Shown piece after piece: positions 25,266-34,780 of a stretch of 64,000 bases of DNA. A model generated the notes under the pieces. That model did no database searches. It saw only the letters and a list, made by a program, of their open reading frames with translations, and had not been told where the DNA came from. Source of the stretch: Enterococcus ureasiticus. GTDB taxonomy: Bacteria; Bacillota; Bacilli; Lactobacillales; Enterococcaceae. The stretch's first letter is position 1, and each line of letters opens with the position of its first letter. Location: positions 332,623 to 396,622 of the forward strand of contig NZ_MIJZ01000014.1 in assembly GCF_001730285.1 (NCBI RefSeq), in the 5' to 3' direction. A program made the position numbers and the translations under genes.

Positions 25266-25952
25266 CTATCTATCGTTAAACATGTATCCTTTAGATCGAA
25301 TCGTTTTAATAAACCTTGGCTTCATTGAATTTTGTTCTATCTTACTCCTTAAGTGGAAAACTGTATTAGCGATGCGATAGTTTTTATCCTCAATATCTGT
25401 TTCGTTCCCCCATATTTTTTCCTTAAACTCTTCATACGAAATTGCTCTACCTGGATTGTTACATAAAATTTCCATTGTTTGAAATTCTTTTTTCGTTAAA
25501 GGAACTTCCCGCTCTCCATCAATGACAACACTTAAATTGTTTGGCAATAATATGAAAGCATCGGAATTTATCGGATATCCCTGTTCTAACGCATCACTGA
25601 AGGGTTGACTATCTGTTAAGAGATTGTTCAAAGTCAATAACAATTCTTCTGGATAGATTTCTGACGAAAAACAAATTTTGATTCCTAATTGTAAATAGAC
25701 AATATTTGCGTGAAAGTCGCCCTCTTTTGAAAGCAAATAAATTGGTGAATAAGTATTTTTTGTCAGTTCGATCAGCCAATTGCAAGTTGTAGGCATATTG
25801 GTTTCTTGGATAATGATTGCATCAGTTTGTATTTTTTCAGTTGGTAACTTATCGTTTGGTATCAGTACAACATTCCAGCCTTTTTCAGTTAAATATTTCA
25901 TATGAGCACATTTTTCAGGTTTTTCTGACGTTAAAAAGCCAATTGTATGCAT
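25266..25952 (-). CDS. Winged-helix (OmpR-type) transcriptional regulator with degenerate N-domain
   Basis: A 228-residue protein whose C-terminal ~100 residues form an OmpR/PhoB-type winged helix: VPLTKKEFQTMEILCNNPGR, ISYEEFKEKIWG, NTVFHLRSKIE and KTIRSKGYMF. The N-terminal part (MHTIGFLTSEKPEKCAHMKYL...) is receiver-sized but lacks the acidic pocket and phosphorylatable Asp, so it is probably not a phospho-switch. Such orphan regulators often sit beside WxL operons in enterococci. Here it follows the WxL gene cluster on the same strand after a 376-base gap. Regulation of that cluster is inferred only. Confidence 0.82.
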   Translation of the reverse strand: MHTIGFLTSEKPEKCAHMKYLTEKGWNVVLIPNDKLPTEKIQTDAIIIQETNMPTTCNWLIELTKNTYSPIYLLSKEGDFHANIVYLQLGIKICFSSEIYPEELLLTLNNLLTDSQPFSDALEQGYPINSDAFILLPNNLSVVIDGEREVPLTKKEFQTMEILCNNPGRAISYEEFKEKIWGNETDIEDKNYRIANTVFHLRSKIEQNSMKPRFIKTIRSKGYMFNDR

Positions 25953-26328
25953 CCTCTAGTCCTCCTATTAATTTAATTTGGTTTTACTAGTCCATCATCT
26001 AATGGATAAATTAGCTCTTCTTTATATAACTCTCCTTCATGAAAAAATACAGAAGAGACAATTCGATTGATTGAAATAGTTTTATATACAAGTTCTATTA
26101 TATAAAATGTTTGGCATAAATAAGTATAGTGATCAAGTTTAGTGTAGCCTCAATAAGTGATCAACCTATAAGTTACTTCTGTCATATTTAATATGGCAGG
26201 TAATAGCTTGCAGATTGATCACTTTATTTTCACTCTATTTAGTGGCATGTACCGCTATGAGTAATTGTCACGACCTCATTCTCATTTATTTTCCATAGTC
26301 CTAATTTAATCATTCATATTTGTTGTAT
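25953..26328. other. Gap between the regulator and the WxL cluster
   Basis: 376 AT-rich bases holding the nested palindrome at 26155-26224 and an additional AGTGATCAA at about 26127. No gene is supported. The promoter of the regulator should lie at its left end. Confidence 0.5.
26155..26224. repeat. 70-bp nested palindrome
   Basis: Outer arms AAGTGATCAA / TTGATCACTT enclose successive inner complementary pairs (AAG/CTT, TTAC/GTAA, CTG/CAG, CATATT/AATATG). The whole can fold into one long interrupted hairpin. There is no T run typical of a terminator. It follows the last gene of the WxL operon and could be a processed 3' structure or a small inserted palindromic element. Confidence 0.6.
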
Positions 26329-29169
26329 TTATCCTCCTGTCGGAGCATCTACTAATTGCCATTCAAGTTGTCCAGTATATGAACCTTTATAATTACCGAT
26401 ATTTACCTGTTTATAAAATAAGCCTTGTTTGCCATTCCACTCGTTAGATAAATTGATTGTCCCTAAAGTTGGCTCACTCTGTCCAATTTCAATTGTTTTA
26501 AAAGTATTCTTCGGAATTTCTTGAGGTATCTTATCTTTTAATTTATAAAAATAACTCCCTAACATAATTCTATTCTTATTTTTCAACTCACTCGCCCTAA
26601 CTTTTAGTTGCCATCGGGCGTTCAAGCGATTATCAAAAATACTTAAACTATCTTCACTTGAAATTTTCACTGGTTGATAATCTAATTCACCTAATTTTAA
26701 ATCTAGTGATAAATTTTTAGGTACTTCACTAAATTTATACTCACGAAGTTTAGTTTCAAATTCAGTAATATTGTTTGAATTTTTATCTGCATCATCCATA
26801 ATGACTTGATAATTCGCATCCGAATCAACTACAATTTCAATTTTTTCATTTGAAGGACCATCATACAGTACTTTACCACTTTTTTTGTTCAAAATTTTGA
26901 AAGTGTGTCCTGGATAAAGTTCAATTTTAGATTGATCACTTTTTTGTGCATGAAGATTAAGAAAACCTTCATTGGTCGAATCAAAGGGCCTTATTTTTGT
27001 CCCCATATCAGTAATTGGAAGATTCTTAACACTTGTTAGTGATAAACTATTAGCACCTGCTACAAATGTTTGCTGATATTGCGATGAAGTATTAATAAAA
27101 AAGGGAGAGATTTTATCATTATAAGTCAATTGAGTTTCACTTATGTCAAAATTCAAAAATGGACCTAAATCAAAGATTGGTATGACTCCAACTAACTTAT
27201 TCTTATTTAAATAAACTTGCTTTAATTTTGGTAATTTTTCTAACCCGGGCGGAATAATCTCAATTAGTCCATTATTATTAAGGTCCAAATATTCAAGCCC
27301 CTTCAAATCAGCTAATGACTTGGGTATACCCCCTGAAAAGCTATTGCCAGATATTGATAATTTGTTTAACTTCGTCAAGTTTCCCAGTTCATCTGGCAAC
27401 CTTCCATCAAGATTTTTATCTTTCAACTCTAATATTTGTAAATTTTTAAGGCTCTTTATATTTTTAGGAATATACTCGCCTGAAAAACTTGCTCCTTTTT
27501 TATTACTGATTGTGGTTATTTCTAATAAGTCATTCATATCAAGATTATCATCTATCCTCTTATTTTTACTAGCAAATTGTTGATTTATTTCATTGATAAG
27601 CCATGTTTGATTTTCAAAATACTCTGAAGTAACTATTTGCGCTTTAGTGACGCTTATTGGCACATTAATCAATTTCGTTAATAAAGGTGTTTTTGTGCTT
27701 GCTATTTCAACATCAACTGTATAATTTCGAAGCTCATTAAAAATAACTTTATTTTTAAAACCAACAACTTTAACACTATCACCCGGAAAGGCCGAATAAA
27801 TATTTTCTACTAAATTTTTAGGGTCTAAGTCATCAGTGCTTGATTTAATAGCAACAGAAGTTGGAATAGGTTCGCCATATAAACCAGGAGTTAAAATTGC
27901 ATTTGCACTATTCACTTCTGATTTTTCTTTTTTATCATCTATAATACGCTCATTGTAAACCGACATGGGAATTTCATATTTATTGCTTTTTTCATTATAC
28001 TGCTTTTCCAATGTATCTATTTTAAATGACTTAAATGAAATATCTATAGTAATCATATTATTTGCTAGCTTTTTCAGGCAACTATTATTTAATTTCAATT
28101 TAATTTTTTTATCACCTACTTTATCCATACTAACATCTATTGTATTAGTAATATCTTTCCCATCTTGATCTTTTATAATAAGTTCATGTTTATCTATGTC
28201 TTTGATAATATCTTTAGTATCCTCAATGTATATATTCAGATTATCTGGATATAAGTTATCGTAAGTTAGTGGCAAAGCTTGGTTAATGGTAAATGACGCA
28301 ACAAACTTTGTATCTGTAGATTCGTGTCCTTTAATAAGCGGAGGACTATATTCAGGATAATAAGGAACTTTAATAAATTTATCGAAAAAATCGTAACCGA
28401 AATAACTCCCTAAATAAGAACCTGGACCTTTGACTTGATAAACCCAAAATGGACTTTCATTCGTTGTAATAAGTCTCCCCCTAAACTCTCTTGCACCATC
28501 TACTTGTAAGTCTCCTGTATTATTCATTGAGAAACCCGTATATAGATCAGTGTTAACTAACCTTGTTAATCCTTCAGTTCTAATAAGAAAAGAACTTTTT
28601 GTATTAGTTATATGAAAATTTAATGGAATATCAAAATAAACATTTTTATCTTTAACAACTTCATATATAGGTGTATCTGTATAAACTACTACTACAGAAA
28701 AAACATTACTATTATCATTTTGTTTAGAAGAATTTGCCTTCAAGTAAATTTTTCTAGAATTTGAGTCTAGTTCAAACATAATACTATTGCCAGATTTATC
28801 AGCAGCATTCTCCTCAGTATACTGAGTAATAGCAATTCCAATTTCGCGATTCTTGTATTGGGCAAGCTTTGGAATAATAATCCTATCCCCTTTATTGAGA
28901 AAATCTTGATAATAATTTCCAGAATTATGATATTTCATCTTTCTAGGAATATTATTATAGCCATAAATAGATATACTCTCAACCAAATCCTGAGAACTAG
29001 TTTTTTGATCTAATAGAATATACTTTCGATCATGGGGTAATGGTTTCCCTTTTTGAATCGTTCCGTCCTCATTTAATAATGTAACATAGTCATCGACAGT
29101 TGCGGCATTTGTAGTATCCCCAAGAAAAAATACGATGAATAATAATATTAATACGCCTATCTTTTTAAT
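26329..29169 (-). CDS. Large WxL-domain surface protein with leucine-rich repeats, probable ATT start
   Basis: A cell-wall-bound surface protein of about 946 residues. Residues ~500-620 are leucine-rich repeats (LKNLQILELKDKNLDG, LTKLNKLSISGNSFSG, LKGLEYLDLNNNGL). The C-terminus is a WxL domain with ARWQLKVRAS and LEWQLVDAP. Reading upstream in frame from the first conventional start (TTG at 28986) adds 61 codons with no stop. They begin IKKIGVLILLFIVFFLGDTT, a clear signal peptide, and GGAGG lies 7 bases before the ATT at 29169. No ATG, GTG or TTG exists there, so either ATT is the start or an ATG was lost. It ends the operon. Confidence 0.8.
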   Translation of the reverse strand: MKKIGVLILLFIVFFLGDTTNAATVDDYVTLLNEDGTIQKGKPLPHDRKYILLDQKTSSQDLVESISIYGYNNIPRKMKYHNSGNYYQDFLNKGDRIIIPKLAQYKNREIGIAITQYTEENAADKSGNSIMFELDSNSRKIYLKANSSKQNDNSNVFSVVVVYTDTPIYEVVKDKNVYFDIPLNFHITNTKSSFLIRTEGLTRLVNTDLYTGFSMNNTGDLQVDGAREFRGRLITTNESPFWVYQVKGPGSYLGSYFGYDFFDKFIKVPYYPEYSPPLIKGHESTDTKFVASFTINQALPLTYDNLYPDNLNIYIEDTKDIIKDIDKHELIIKDQDGKDITNTIDVSMDKVGDKKIKLKLNNSCLKKLANNMITIDISFKSFKIDTLEKQYNEKSNKYEIPMSVYNERIIDDKKEKSEVNSANAILTPGLYGEPIPTSVAIKSSTDDLDPKNLVENIYSAFPGDSVKVVGFKNKVIFNELRNYTVDVEIASTKTPLLTKLINVPISVTKAQIVTSEYFENQTWLINEINQQFASKNKRIDDNLDMNDLLEITTISNKKGASFSGEYIPKNIKSLKNLQILELKDKNLDGRLPDELGNLTKLNKLSISGNSFSGGIPKSLADLKGLEYLDLNNNGLIEIIPPGLEKLPKLKQVYLNKNKLVGVIPIFDLGPFLNFDISETQLTYNDKISPFFINTSSQYQQTFVAGANSLSLTSVKNLPITDMGTKIRPFDSTNEGFLNLHAQKSDQSKIELYPGHTFKILNKKSGKVLYDGPSNEKIEIVVDSDANYQVIMDDADKNSNNITEFETKLREYKFSEVPKNLSLDLKLGELDYQPVKISSEDSLSIFDNRLNARWQLKVRASELKNKNRIMLGSYFYKLKDKIPQEIPKNTFKTIEIGQSEPTLGTINLSNEWNGKQGLFYKQVNIGNYKGSYTGQLEWQLVDAPTGG

Positions 29170-29263
29170 GATAATTCCTCCTCTCCATAAAGATTAGAAC
29201 CTAATTTTTATTAAATTTTTTTGAATGTTAGGCTATATAAATAGAATTCCATTAAACAAAGAA

Positions 29264-30295
29264 TCACCTTTTTAGGCGATTCAAGGTGATAATAATTCCA
29301 CCCAAAATAATCAAACTTACAAAAACAATAATAATAATTATTATGAACTTATATTTTGGCTTTTGTTTTGATTCAATTTCAACAGCTTCTTCATTTAATC
29401 GAGTTGCTTCTTCATCTGTAATCCTAAAAATCCTTGTAAATGCCCATGTTTCACTTTTCGAACGTGCAGTGATTTCTAATTCATAGCTTCCTTCCACTAA
29501 TTCTTGGTTTTCTAGCGAAATTGGAAAGTCAAAGTTAGAATTAGGTGCCATTGCTAAATCTGATTTTTCAGCTTCATAAATCACCTTTTTTGATCCATTT
29601 TTCCTTACTTTAGACTTTATTGATAGGTCACTGATAAATTCCGGTTTAATATTTTGAATATTAGCCGTAATCGCTGTACGATAATTGAATAGTCCTGCCT
29701 TAACCGCATTTAACTTAAGTTCTGGTTTAACTCTGTTCAAGTTCTCCCTCAATTGAATACCGATTACAATTGAGAAAACATTCTTAATTTGAACATCATT
29801 TTTCTTTGAAGTTGACTCTATTTGTCTATCATTTTCTTGCTCATAAACATTAAAGCCACCAACTATTTTTCCAATATAATCTTTTTCAGGCATCTTCAAA
29901 CGGAAAGTAACTCTTTTAGTATCTTTCGGTAAAATTGTTACTTTCTGTTTTCCGGAAACTAATCTTGTAATTGGATAAACTATGCTCGAATCATTTTTCT
30001 CTGGCTCTATACTATACTCCAGTTCACCATTTTGATTTGTCGTAGCACTGTAAGGCTCAACAACTAAATTTAATGTCTCAGTACTATTACTTTTAATTTC
30101 TAAATCTATATTTTGTATTTGTCCAGCAGTCATTTTCAAATCAAAATAGGTCTTTGTTTTGTCAATTTGATTTTCTGGAATGATCGCTTTTACTGAATAC
30201 CCCATATCTTCCGCAAAAGCCGTTTCACAAACACTAAATAGTGTCACTAACAAAAGTGTCATCAGACCGTGCTTTATTATTTTAAAAAATGTCAT
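29264..30295 (-). CDS. DUF916/DUF3324 protein (WxL-interacting membrane protein)
   Basis: A 343-residue exported protein anchored by a C-terminal helix (FIIIIIIVFVSLIILGGIIITL) with a short basic tail, and an N-terminal signal peptide (GLMTLLLVTLFSVCETAFA). The first half, with the pattern GYSVKAIIPENQIDKTKTYFDLKM, is DUF916; the second half with NIQNIKPEFISDLSIKSKV is DUF3324. This class binds WxL proteins and peptidoglycan and may hold WxL complexes at the surface. It lies between WxL genes. A paralog begins the operon at 34351. Confidence 0.9.
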   Translation of the reverse strand: MTFFKIIKHGLMTLLLVTLFSVCETAFAEDMGYSVKAIIPENQIDKTKTYFDLKMTAGQIQNIDLEIKSNSTETLNLVVEPYSATTNQNGELEYSIEPEKNDSSIVYPITRLVSGKQKVTILPKDTKRVTFRLKMPEKDYIGKIVGGFNVYEQENDRQIESTSKKNDVQIKNVFSIVIGIQLRENLNRVKPELKLNAVKAGLFNYRTAITANIQNIKPEFISDLSIKSKVRKNGSKKVIYEAEKSDLAMAPNSNFDFPISLENQELVEGSYELEITARSKSETWAFTRIFRITDEEATRLNEEAVEIESKQKPKYKFIIIIIIVFVSLIILGGIIITLNRLKR

Positions 30296-30309
30296 CTACT
30301 ACTCTCCAT

Positions 30310-31002
30310 CTAATTTTCTGTACTGGGGACATCTGCCAATTTCCAATAAATGGTTGCAGTGTATTCTCTACCTACCTTGGCAGTATTAGGTAAAATGTCC
30401 AACGTAATCATTTTATTTACCGCTCGCCCGCTTTTCCATCTTGTTGCCCAGATACCTTGCCCAGAGTCCTTATCCGCTGCCATAACTTTTTGCAAATCTT
30501 TGTTCAGTGAAACAGAATAACTTTTAGGAGGGACTGCATATTTAGAATTATATTCCTGAATATCTCCTTTATTTAACGTCAAGCTAGCTCCACTCAACAA
30601 ATATTTTTTTTGATCATTCGTTGTCGGCTCAGATACAAAATTAGATATCTTTGCATACAGTGTCCAACCACCTAAGCTTCCTCTTAAATCTGACACTTGA
30701 ATATATGGATTAGAATTGATTGCATATTCTTCTTGATATAATCCGCTTCTAACAACTTTTCCAAAACTAAAATTTGGTACTCGATCAATTTTTAACAAAC
30801 CAGAACTGTTCGTACCGCTATTTGTTGGATCTTCTGGATCTTGACCAAACAATGGGGGAATGGGATTTTCTTTCCCTTCGATAACGGCTGCGCTAATATC
30901 AGACTTTACAGATTCGTCATTTCTTGCTAAACAAGTTCTTGCCACAAAGACTGGTGATACAGTTACTCCTACCAAAGCAAATTTGAAATATTTTGAATTC
31001 AC
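30310..31002 (-). CDS. WxL-domain surface protein (1)
   Basis: A 230-residue exported protein with an N-terminal signal sequence and a C-terminal WxL domain. The two motifs are GGWTLYAKISNF near 120 and the terminal YWKLADVPS. WxL domains bind peptidoglycan non-covalently. The stop lies 14 bases before the start of the DUF916 gene at 30295, so the two are co-transcribed. The signal peptide cleavage region contains a Cys (ARTCLARN), but the hydrophobic run before it is not a clear lipobox. Confidence 0.88.
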   Translation of the reverse strand: MNSKYFKFALVGVTVSPVFVARTCLARNDESVKSDISAAVIEGKENPIPPLFGQDPEDPTNSGTNSSGLLKIDRVPNFSFGKVVRSGLYQEEYAINSNPYIQVSDLRGSLGGWTLYAKISNFVSEPTTNDQKKYLLSGASLTLNKGDIQEYNSKYAVPPKSYSVSLNKDLQKVMAADKDSGQGIWATRWKSGRAVNKMITLDILPNTAKVGREYTATIYWKLADVPSTEN

Positions 31003-31056
31003 TATTATCTATCCTCCCATTTTTTGATTTATCTTTTTCAATCCTTTATCTTAATT

Positions 31057-31722
31057 TTAATTAGGTGCATTCGTTAATATCCAATTTAATTTCCCAACAT
31101 AACTTGCTTTGCGTGCTGTATTAGGAATAGATAACTGAACCCCAGTTTTTCTAGTTGACTCTTGTTTATCTGCATATCTTTCAAAAATGTTGGTATAGCG
31201 TCCCATTCCTTTTCCAGCATCTGCTTTAAATACTAAGCTGGATAACTGACCCGATATTTTTGCTTCTTTTCCTATCGGTGTATTTTCAGGGCGGATTGAT
31301 GAACTTTTTGATGTGACTTCAGCTGTCGGTATTGTTAGTTCCCAACCCTTTAAATCTTCTCCGTCATTTTCTCCACCTTTTACCTTAAAAGAATCCATTG
31401 CTACTTTTACGTTCCAACCAGTTCCCTCTCCTGTTACATCTACCACTTCAATACCATAAGCTTTATTTTGAGGAATTGTTGCTGATCTCGTTTCTCCTAA
31501 AGGAACAGATGGATAATTAAAATCAGAAACTGCTTTGATGATAAATTCTCCATTACGGGCTGGTTTGTCTGATATATCTTCTTCTGTTGGACCTTCTCCA
31601 GTTCCAGAATTGACATTCACAGTTACATCAGATTTCAACTCATCTGCTCTGGCTACATTGGGTAATAACGCTATTCCAAATGTCATCGTGGACACTAAAC
31701 TTGCTACTATTTTCTTATTCAT
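31057..31722 (-). CDS. WxL-domain surface protein (2)
   Basis: 221 residues from the ATG at 31722 (GGAGG 8 bases before; an upstream in-frame start is not needed). Signal peptide NKKIVASLVSTMTFGIALLPNVARA. The WxL domain has degenerate first motif TGWNVKVAM and second motif LNWILTNAP at the end. Composition is rich in Thr/Ser/Glu. It is one of three mid-sized WxL proteins in tandem, likely secreted together as a surface complex with the DUF916 proteins. Confidence 0.88.
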   Translation of the reverse strand: MNKKIVASLVSTMTFGIALLPNVARADELKSDVTVNVNSGTGEGPTEEDISDKPARNGEFIIKAVSDFNYPSVPLGETRSATIPQNKAYGIEVVDVTGEGTGWNVKVAMDSFKVKGGENDGEDLKGWELTIPTAEVTSKSSSIRPENTPIGKEAKISGQLSSLVFKADAGKGMGRYTNIFERYADKQESTRKTGVQLSIPNTARKASYVGKLNWILTNAPN

Positions 31723-31809
31723 AAATCTTTCCTCCAATATTTTTATTTGCTCAACAGCTTACTACGACAACTTCCCTAAAGATTAAAATATTATTTATTT
31801 GTTATATTA

Positions 31810-32511
31810 CTAAATTACATCTTCTAATGACCAACTAACATTACCAGTAAATTCATTACCGCTTGTATTTTTTTGTTGACCAGAGTTTACAGCTAACTGT
31901 ACATTTTTGATTTCAGCAGCGAAACCTTTAGTGCCAGGTTTTGTACCCGTCATAATTGGTGAACTCCCAGTTGCTCCAGCTTCTAGAGATACTTTTGTTG
32001 CACCAGTAACTTTGTCTTCTGTATATTTAGTTAGTTCCGGCAATTTTTCGATTGTTGATGGCAAGTTGCCTGTTTCCTTATCTCTTTGATTATCTAAATC
32101 AAACTTAGAGATATTTGCAGAATTTAGTGTCAATGTTGATGCTAATTTCACAGTAGAATCTTTTGTACTAACTAAATCTGACATTTTAGCAGTCAGTTTC
32201 CAGTTAGTTTGTTCATTTTCATCACGATCTTCATAAATTGCGATGTATTGTTTCCCACTCACTTTTTGATAATAGACGGAGCTAAGTGCACTTGCTTCAT
32301 TTTCAGAACCAAATTTGAAAGCAGTTGGTTTGTTAATTAAACTTAGAGCTTTGTCATAAGGTCCAGGAATAATTGTATTAGGGTCGTCACTGCTAAAACC
32401 AATACCAACTCCTGTATTCGATTCTCTTTCTGATGCTTGAGTAGCTGTTGGCAACATTACTGCCCCAAAAAATAAACCTAAAACTAATGATCCTAAAACT
32501 TTTTTATTCAT
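31810..32511 (-). CDS. WxL-domain surface protein (3)
   Basis: 233 residues with a signal peptide (KKVLGSLVLGLFFGAVMLPTATQA) and a WxL domain marked by TNWKLTAKMSDL and the terminal VSWSLEDVI. It has the short FKFGSENEAS-type strand seen in other WxL proteins. It is the first WxL gene downstream of the LPXTG gene and the small membrane protein. Confidence 0.9.
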   Translation of the reverse strand: MNKKVLGSLVLGLFFGAVMLPTATQASERESNTGVGIGFSSDDPNTIIPGPYDKALSLINKPTAFKFGSENEASALSSVYYQKVSGKQYIAIYEDRDENEQTNWKLTAKMSDLVSTKDSTVKLASTLTLNSANISKFDLDNQRDKETGNLPSTIEKLPELTKYTEDKVTGATKVSLEAGATGSSPIMTGTKPGTKGFAAEIKNVQLAVNSGQQKNTSGNEFTGNVSWSLEDVI

Positions 32512-32579
32512 TTCTTTTCTCCCAACACATTTTATCTCTAAGGAAGTTACCGTAGTAAACTGTTGAAATATTAATATAT

Positions 32580-32810
32580 CTAACTCAGATTAAATATATT
32601 AATTTGTTTTTGAATATACATAAATACATAAATTAATAACAGAAAACAGATGATTGACATTGCTAATAACAGCCAGTTCACTAATATTTTAGATTTTTTT
32701 AACTTTAATTTTTTTAGTAAAATATTGTCTCGATTCAAGGAGAAGAGAAACAGTCCTAAAGAAATTGCACTACATGCTCCTAATAAATATAGCCAAGTAT
32801 AGGCTCTCAT
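32580..32810 (-). CDS. Small two-helix membrane protein in the WxL operon (76 aa)
   Basis: No family recognised. Two hydrophobic segments (WLYLLGACSAISLGLFLF and LLLAMSIICFLLLIYVFMYI) are separated by a very basic loop (KKLKLKKSKI), so both termini face one side and the loop is probably cytosolic. Same orientation as the LPXTG gene upstream and WxL genes downstream with gaps of about 60 bases, hence probably part of the operon. It may help assembly or secretion of the surface complex; that is inference. Confidence 0.7.
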   Translation of the reverse strand: MRAYTWLYLLGACSAISLGLFLFSLNRDNILLKKLKLKKSKILVNWLLLAMSIICFLLLIYVFMYIQKQINIFNLS

Positions 32811-32868
32811 AAAATTTATTCTCCCTTATTCAAACTTTATATGACACTTTCTCTAATAAATTTATCTG

Positions 32869-33213
32869 TTAATTACCTCCTACTTTGATTTGTCTGTCTA
32901 AAATAATCGAAAAACTAATCACAATCAGGAGCATCCCACTAACTAGGAATGTTAGTGGCTTCAGCATTTCTCCAGTATTTGGTAAACTAACTCGTTTGTT
33001 GATTGGTTTACTTTTACCGGTTGATGGTGTGTTCTCACGAGAGGATGATGTAAGCACTTCATCTTGTGTATGTTTAAATGTAATCCCAACATCAGCTGTC
33101 CCACCTTCATCAGCAAACACAGTAGGTGTAGGTATTAATAACAATGTTAAACTGAAAAAGAATATTATGATTACTAATCGATTTTTTAATGTTTTACCAA
33201 ATTTCTGTTTCAT
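32869..33213 (-). CDS. LPXTG-anchored surface protein (114 aa)
   Basis: A small sortase substrate: signal peptide (RLVIIIFFFSLTLLLIPTPTVFA), a short Thr/Ser/Lys-rich stalk, the sorting motif LPNTGEM, a hydrophobic helix and a charged tail. Start chosen at the ATG 33213, 8 bases after AAGGAG; the GTG three codons upstream touches the ribosome site. Small LPXTG proteins regularly accompany WxL/DUF916 clusters and would give the complex a covalent wall anchor. The ribosome site overlaps the 3' end of the upstream DUF916 gene. Confidence 0.9.
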   Translation of the reverse strand: MKQKFGKTLKNRLVIIIFFFSLTLLLIPTPTVFADEGGTADVGITFKHTQDEVLTSSSRENTPSTGKSKPINKRVSLPNTGEMLKPLTFLVSGMLLIVISFSIILDRQIKVGGN

Positions 33214-33226
33214 GATTTTCACTCCT

Positions 33227-34351
33227 TCATTCGATTTTTTTATTCTTAGATCGCTTTACATTCTTTCTTTTATTTTTTTTTAGTTTTCTTTTTTTTGAAC
33301 GTTCACGAACCATTTTTTTCCAACGTTTATTTCTGATACTTAAAGCAACAACTACTAATAAAAGTGAGCCAATAGCTAGAATAACTATATATGGTAACCA
33401 TTTAGGTGACTCTATTTTGAATACTGTTTCTTCATTCATTTTTTTCGCTTTTTCAGCTGAAACATTGAAATCTTTTTTCCAGTTCCAATCTTCTTGATTA
33501 TTTTGAGCATGAACATTTAAAGTGTATTCACCTGGATTGATTGCTTCGACTCCCCAATCAACGGAAAATTCATACGTACTATTAGGTGCCATGCGAGCAT
33601 TTTCAACAGTTTGTTTTTTTAAAATATTTTTTGAACCTTTTTTTGTTACAGTAGCTTCTATTTTTAAATTATCAGCTATTTTTGGTTCTGGATTATGTAT
33701 AACAGCCGAAACTTGCTTACGACCTAATTTTAAACCAAGTTTAGCTGATGCTAGATTCAGCTTTTTAGCATTCTCATATTCTTCTCCTGTTTCAGTAGTA
33801 ATTAACCCAATTTTATATTGATATTTACTGGCGATCGTTTGTTGCTTAGTTTTCTCTTCATCTTCAACACTTTGAAAAACAATAGCACCTAATTTGATTC
33901 CTTGATAACTATCTTTTGGTGGTGTCATTATCAGTTCAATAATTTTTTCTTCAAAACTTTCCAAAGTAATTTCAGGTTCACTTACTTTAACAATATTTGT
34001 CAATGGATCTTTTAAAGTTTCATCAAGTTCTTTGGTTGGTTTATCATACTCAATATTCCCAGTAGAACCCGTTGTACCATTAGTGACAAAAATTTTAACT
34101 TTTGTTTTTTTATTTTGAGTTGATTTGACTTTCACTTTCAATATTTGGGTCTCATCAGGTTTGGTTTCAATAAAGAAATAGGATTTGTTTGTTTCAATTT
34201 GCGTATCTGGTCTAATTGCTTGAACGACAAAACCTAATGGGTCCGGTTCTTTATCGGCAGCAATTGAATGGTTTGGTAAAATAAATAGTATAACGCCAAC
34301 CAATAAAACGTATCGACAATAACTTGAGATTTTTTTTAATTGCGCAATCAT
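33227..34351 (-). CDS. DUF916/DUF3324 protein, first gene of the WxL operon
   Basis: 374 residues: signal peptide, DUF916 (LGFVVQAIRPDTQIETNKSY...), DUF3324 (KLGRKQVSAVIHNPEPKIADNLKIEATV), a membrane helix near 330 and an unusually basic C-terminal tail of about 35 residues rich in Lys/Arg, which should lie in the cytosol. The basic tail is longer than in the second DUF916 protein. It is the promoter-proximal gene. A cre-like site and the divergent LytTR regulator gene lie upstream. Confidence 0.9.
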   Translation of the reverse strand: MIAQLKKISSYCRYVLLVGVILFILPNHSIAADKEPDPLGFVVQAIRPDTQIETNKSYFFIETKPDETQILKVKVKSTQNKKTKVKIFVTNGTTGSTGNIEYDKPTKELDETLKDPLTNIVKVSEPEITLESFEEKIIELIMTPPKDSYQGIKLGAIVFQSVEDEEKTKQQTIASKYQYKIGLITTETGEEYENAKKLNLASAKLGLKLGRKQVSAVIHNPEPKIADNLKIEATVTKKGSKNILKKQTVENARMAPNSTYEFSVDWGVEAINPGEYTLNVHAQNNQEDWNWKKDFNVSAEKAKKMNEETVFKIESPKWLPYIVILAIGSLLLVVVALSIRNKRWKKMVRERSKKRKLKKNKRKNVKRSKNKKIE

Positions 34352-34780
34352 CTTAACTTCCTTTCTCTGTGTAAAAATAACATCGACTCGCTTTGTTATA
34401 ACTAAAAATAGACTATACTGATTTTAGTTAGTATTTTTTGAAAAGTATCATCCGTCATTTCCGATAATAAAATATGAACACCCTTTTTCAAGGTCCTTAT
34501 AATATACAGCATCAAATTAGTTTTTTTTACAGTTTAAGACATCAAAATAAAATGTAGCATTAGCTGACTGCACGAATAAGGTGCTCATATTTGTTTATCA
34601 ATGAACTCATTCATAGTACAATTACTTAGTAATAAATAAAACAACAAGTAAGCGCTTTCTTATTACATATGAAGTTTTTCCTATTTTTAATCTATTTAAA
34701 CCTTTCTTTTTCTATCATTATATTCTAAAATATATTAAAATTATTTTTTTTAAATATTTATTTTTCTAGGAGGGAAAATA
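34352..34780. other. Divergent promoter region of the WxL operon and the LytTR system
   Basis: 429 AT-rich bases that must hold both promoters and probably the binding sites of the LytTR regulator. A cre-like site is at 34647-34660. TATAGT at about 34411 and TATATT at about 34500 are possible minus-strand -10 boxes. No gene is supported. Confidence 0.55.
34647..34660. promoter_or_regulatory. cre-like (CcpA) site
   Basis: AGTAAGCGCTTTCT matches the catabolite-response consensus TGWAARCGYTWWCA at 12 of 14 positions with the full AAGCGCTT core. It lies about 120 bases before the LytTR regulator start and 300 bases before the WxL operon start. CcpA control of one or both units is inferred. Confidence 0.6.
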
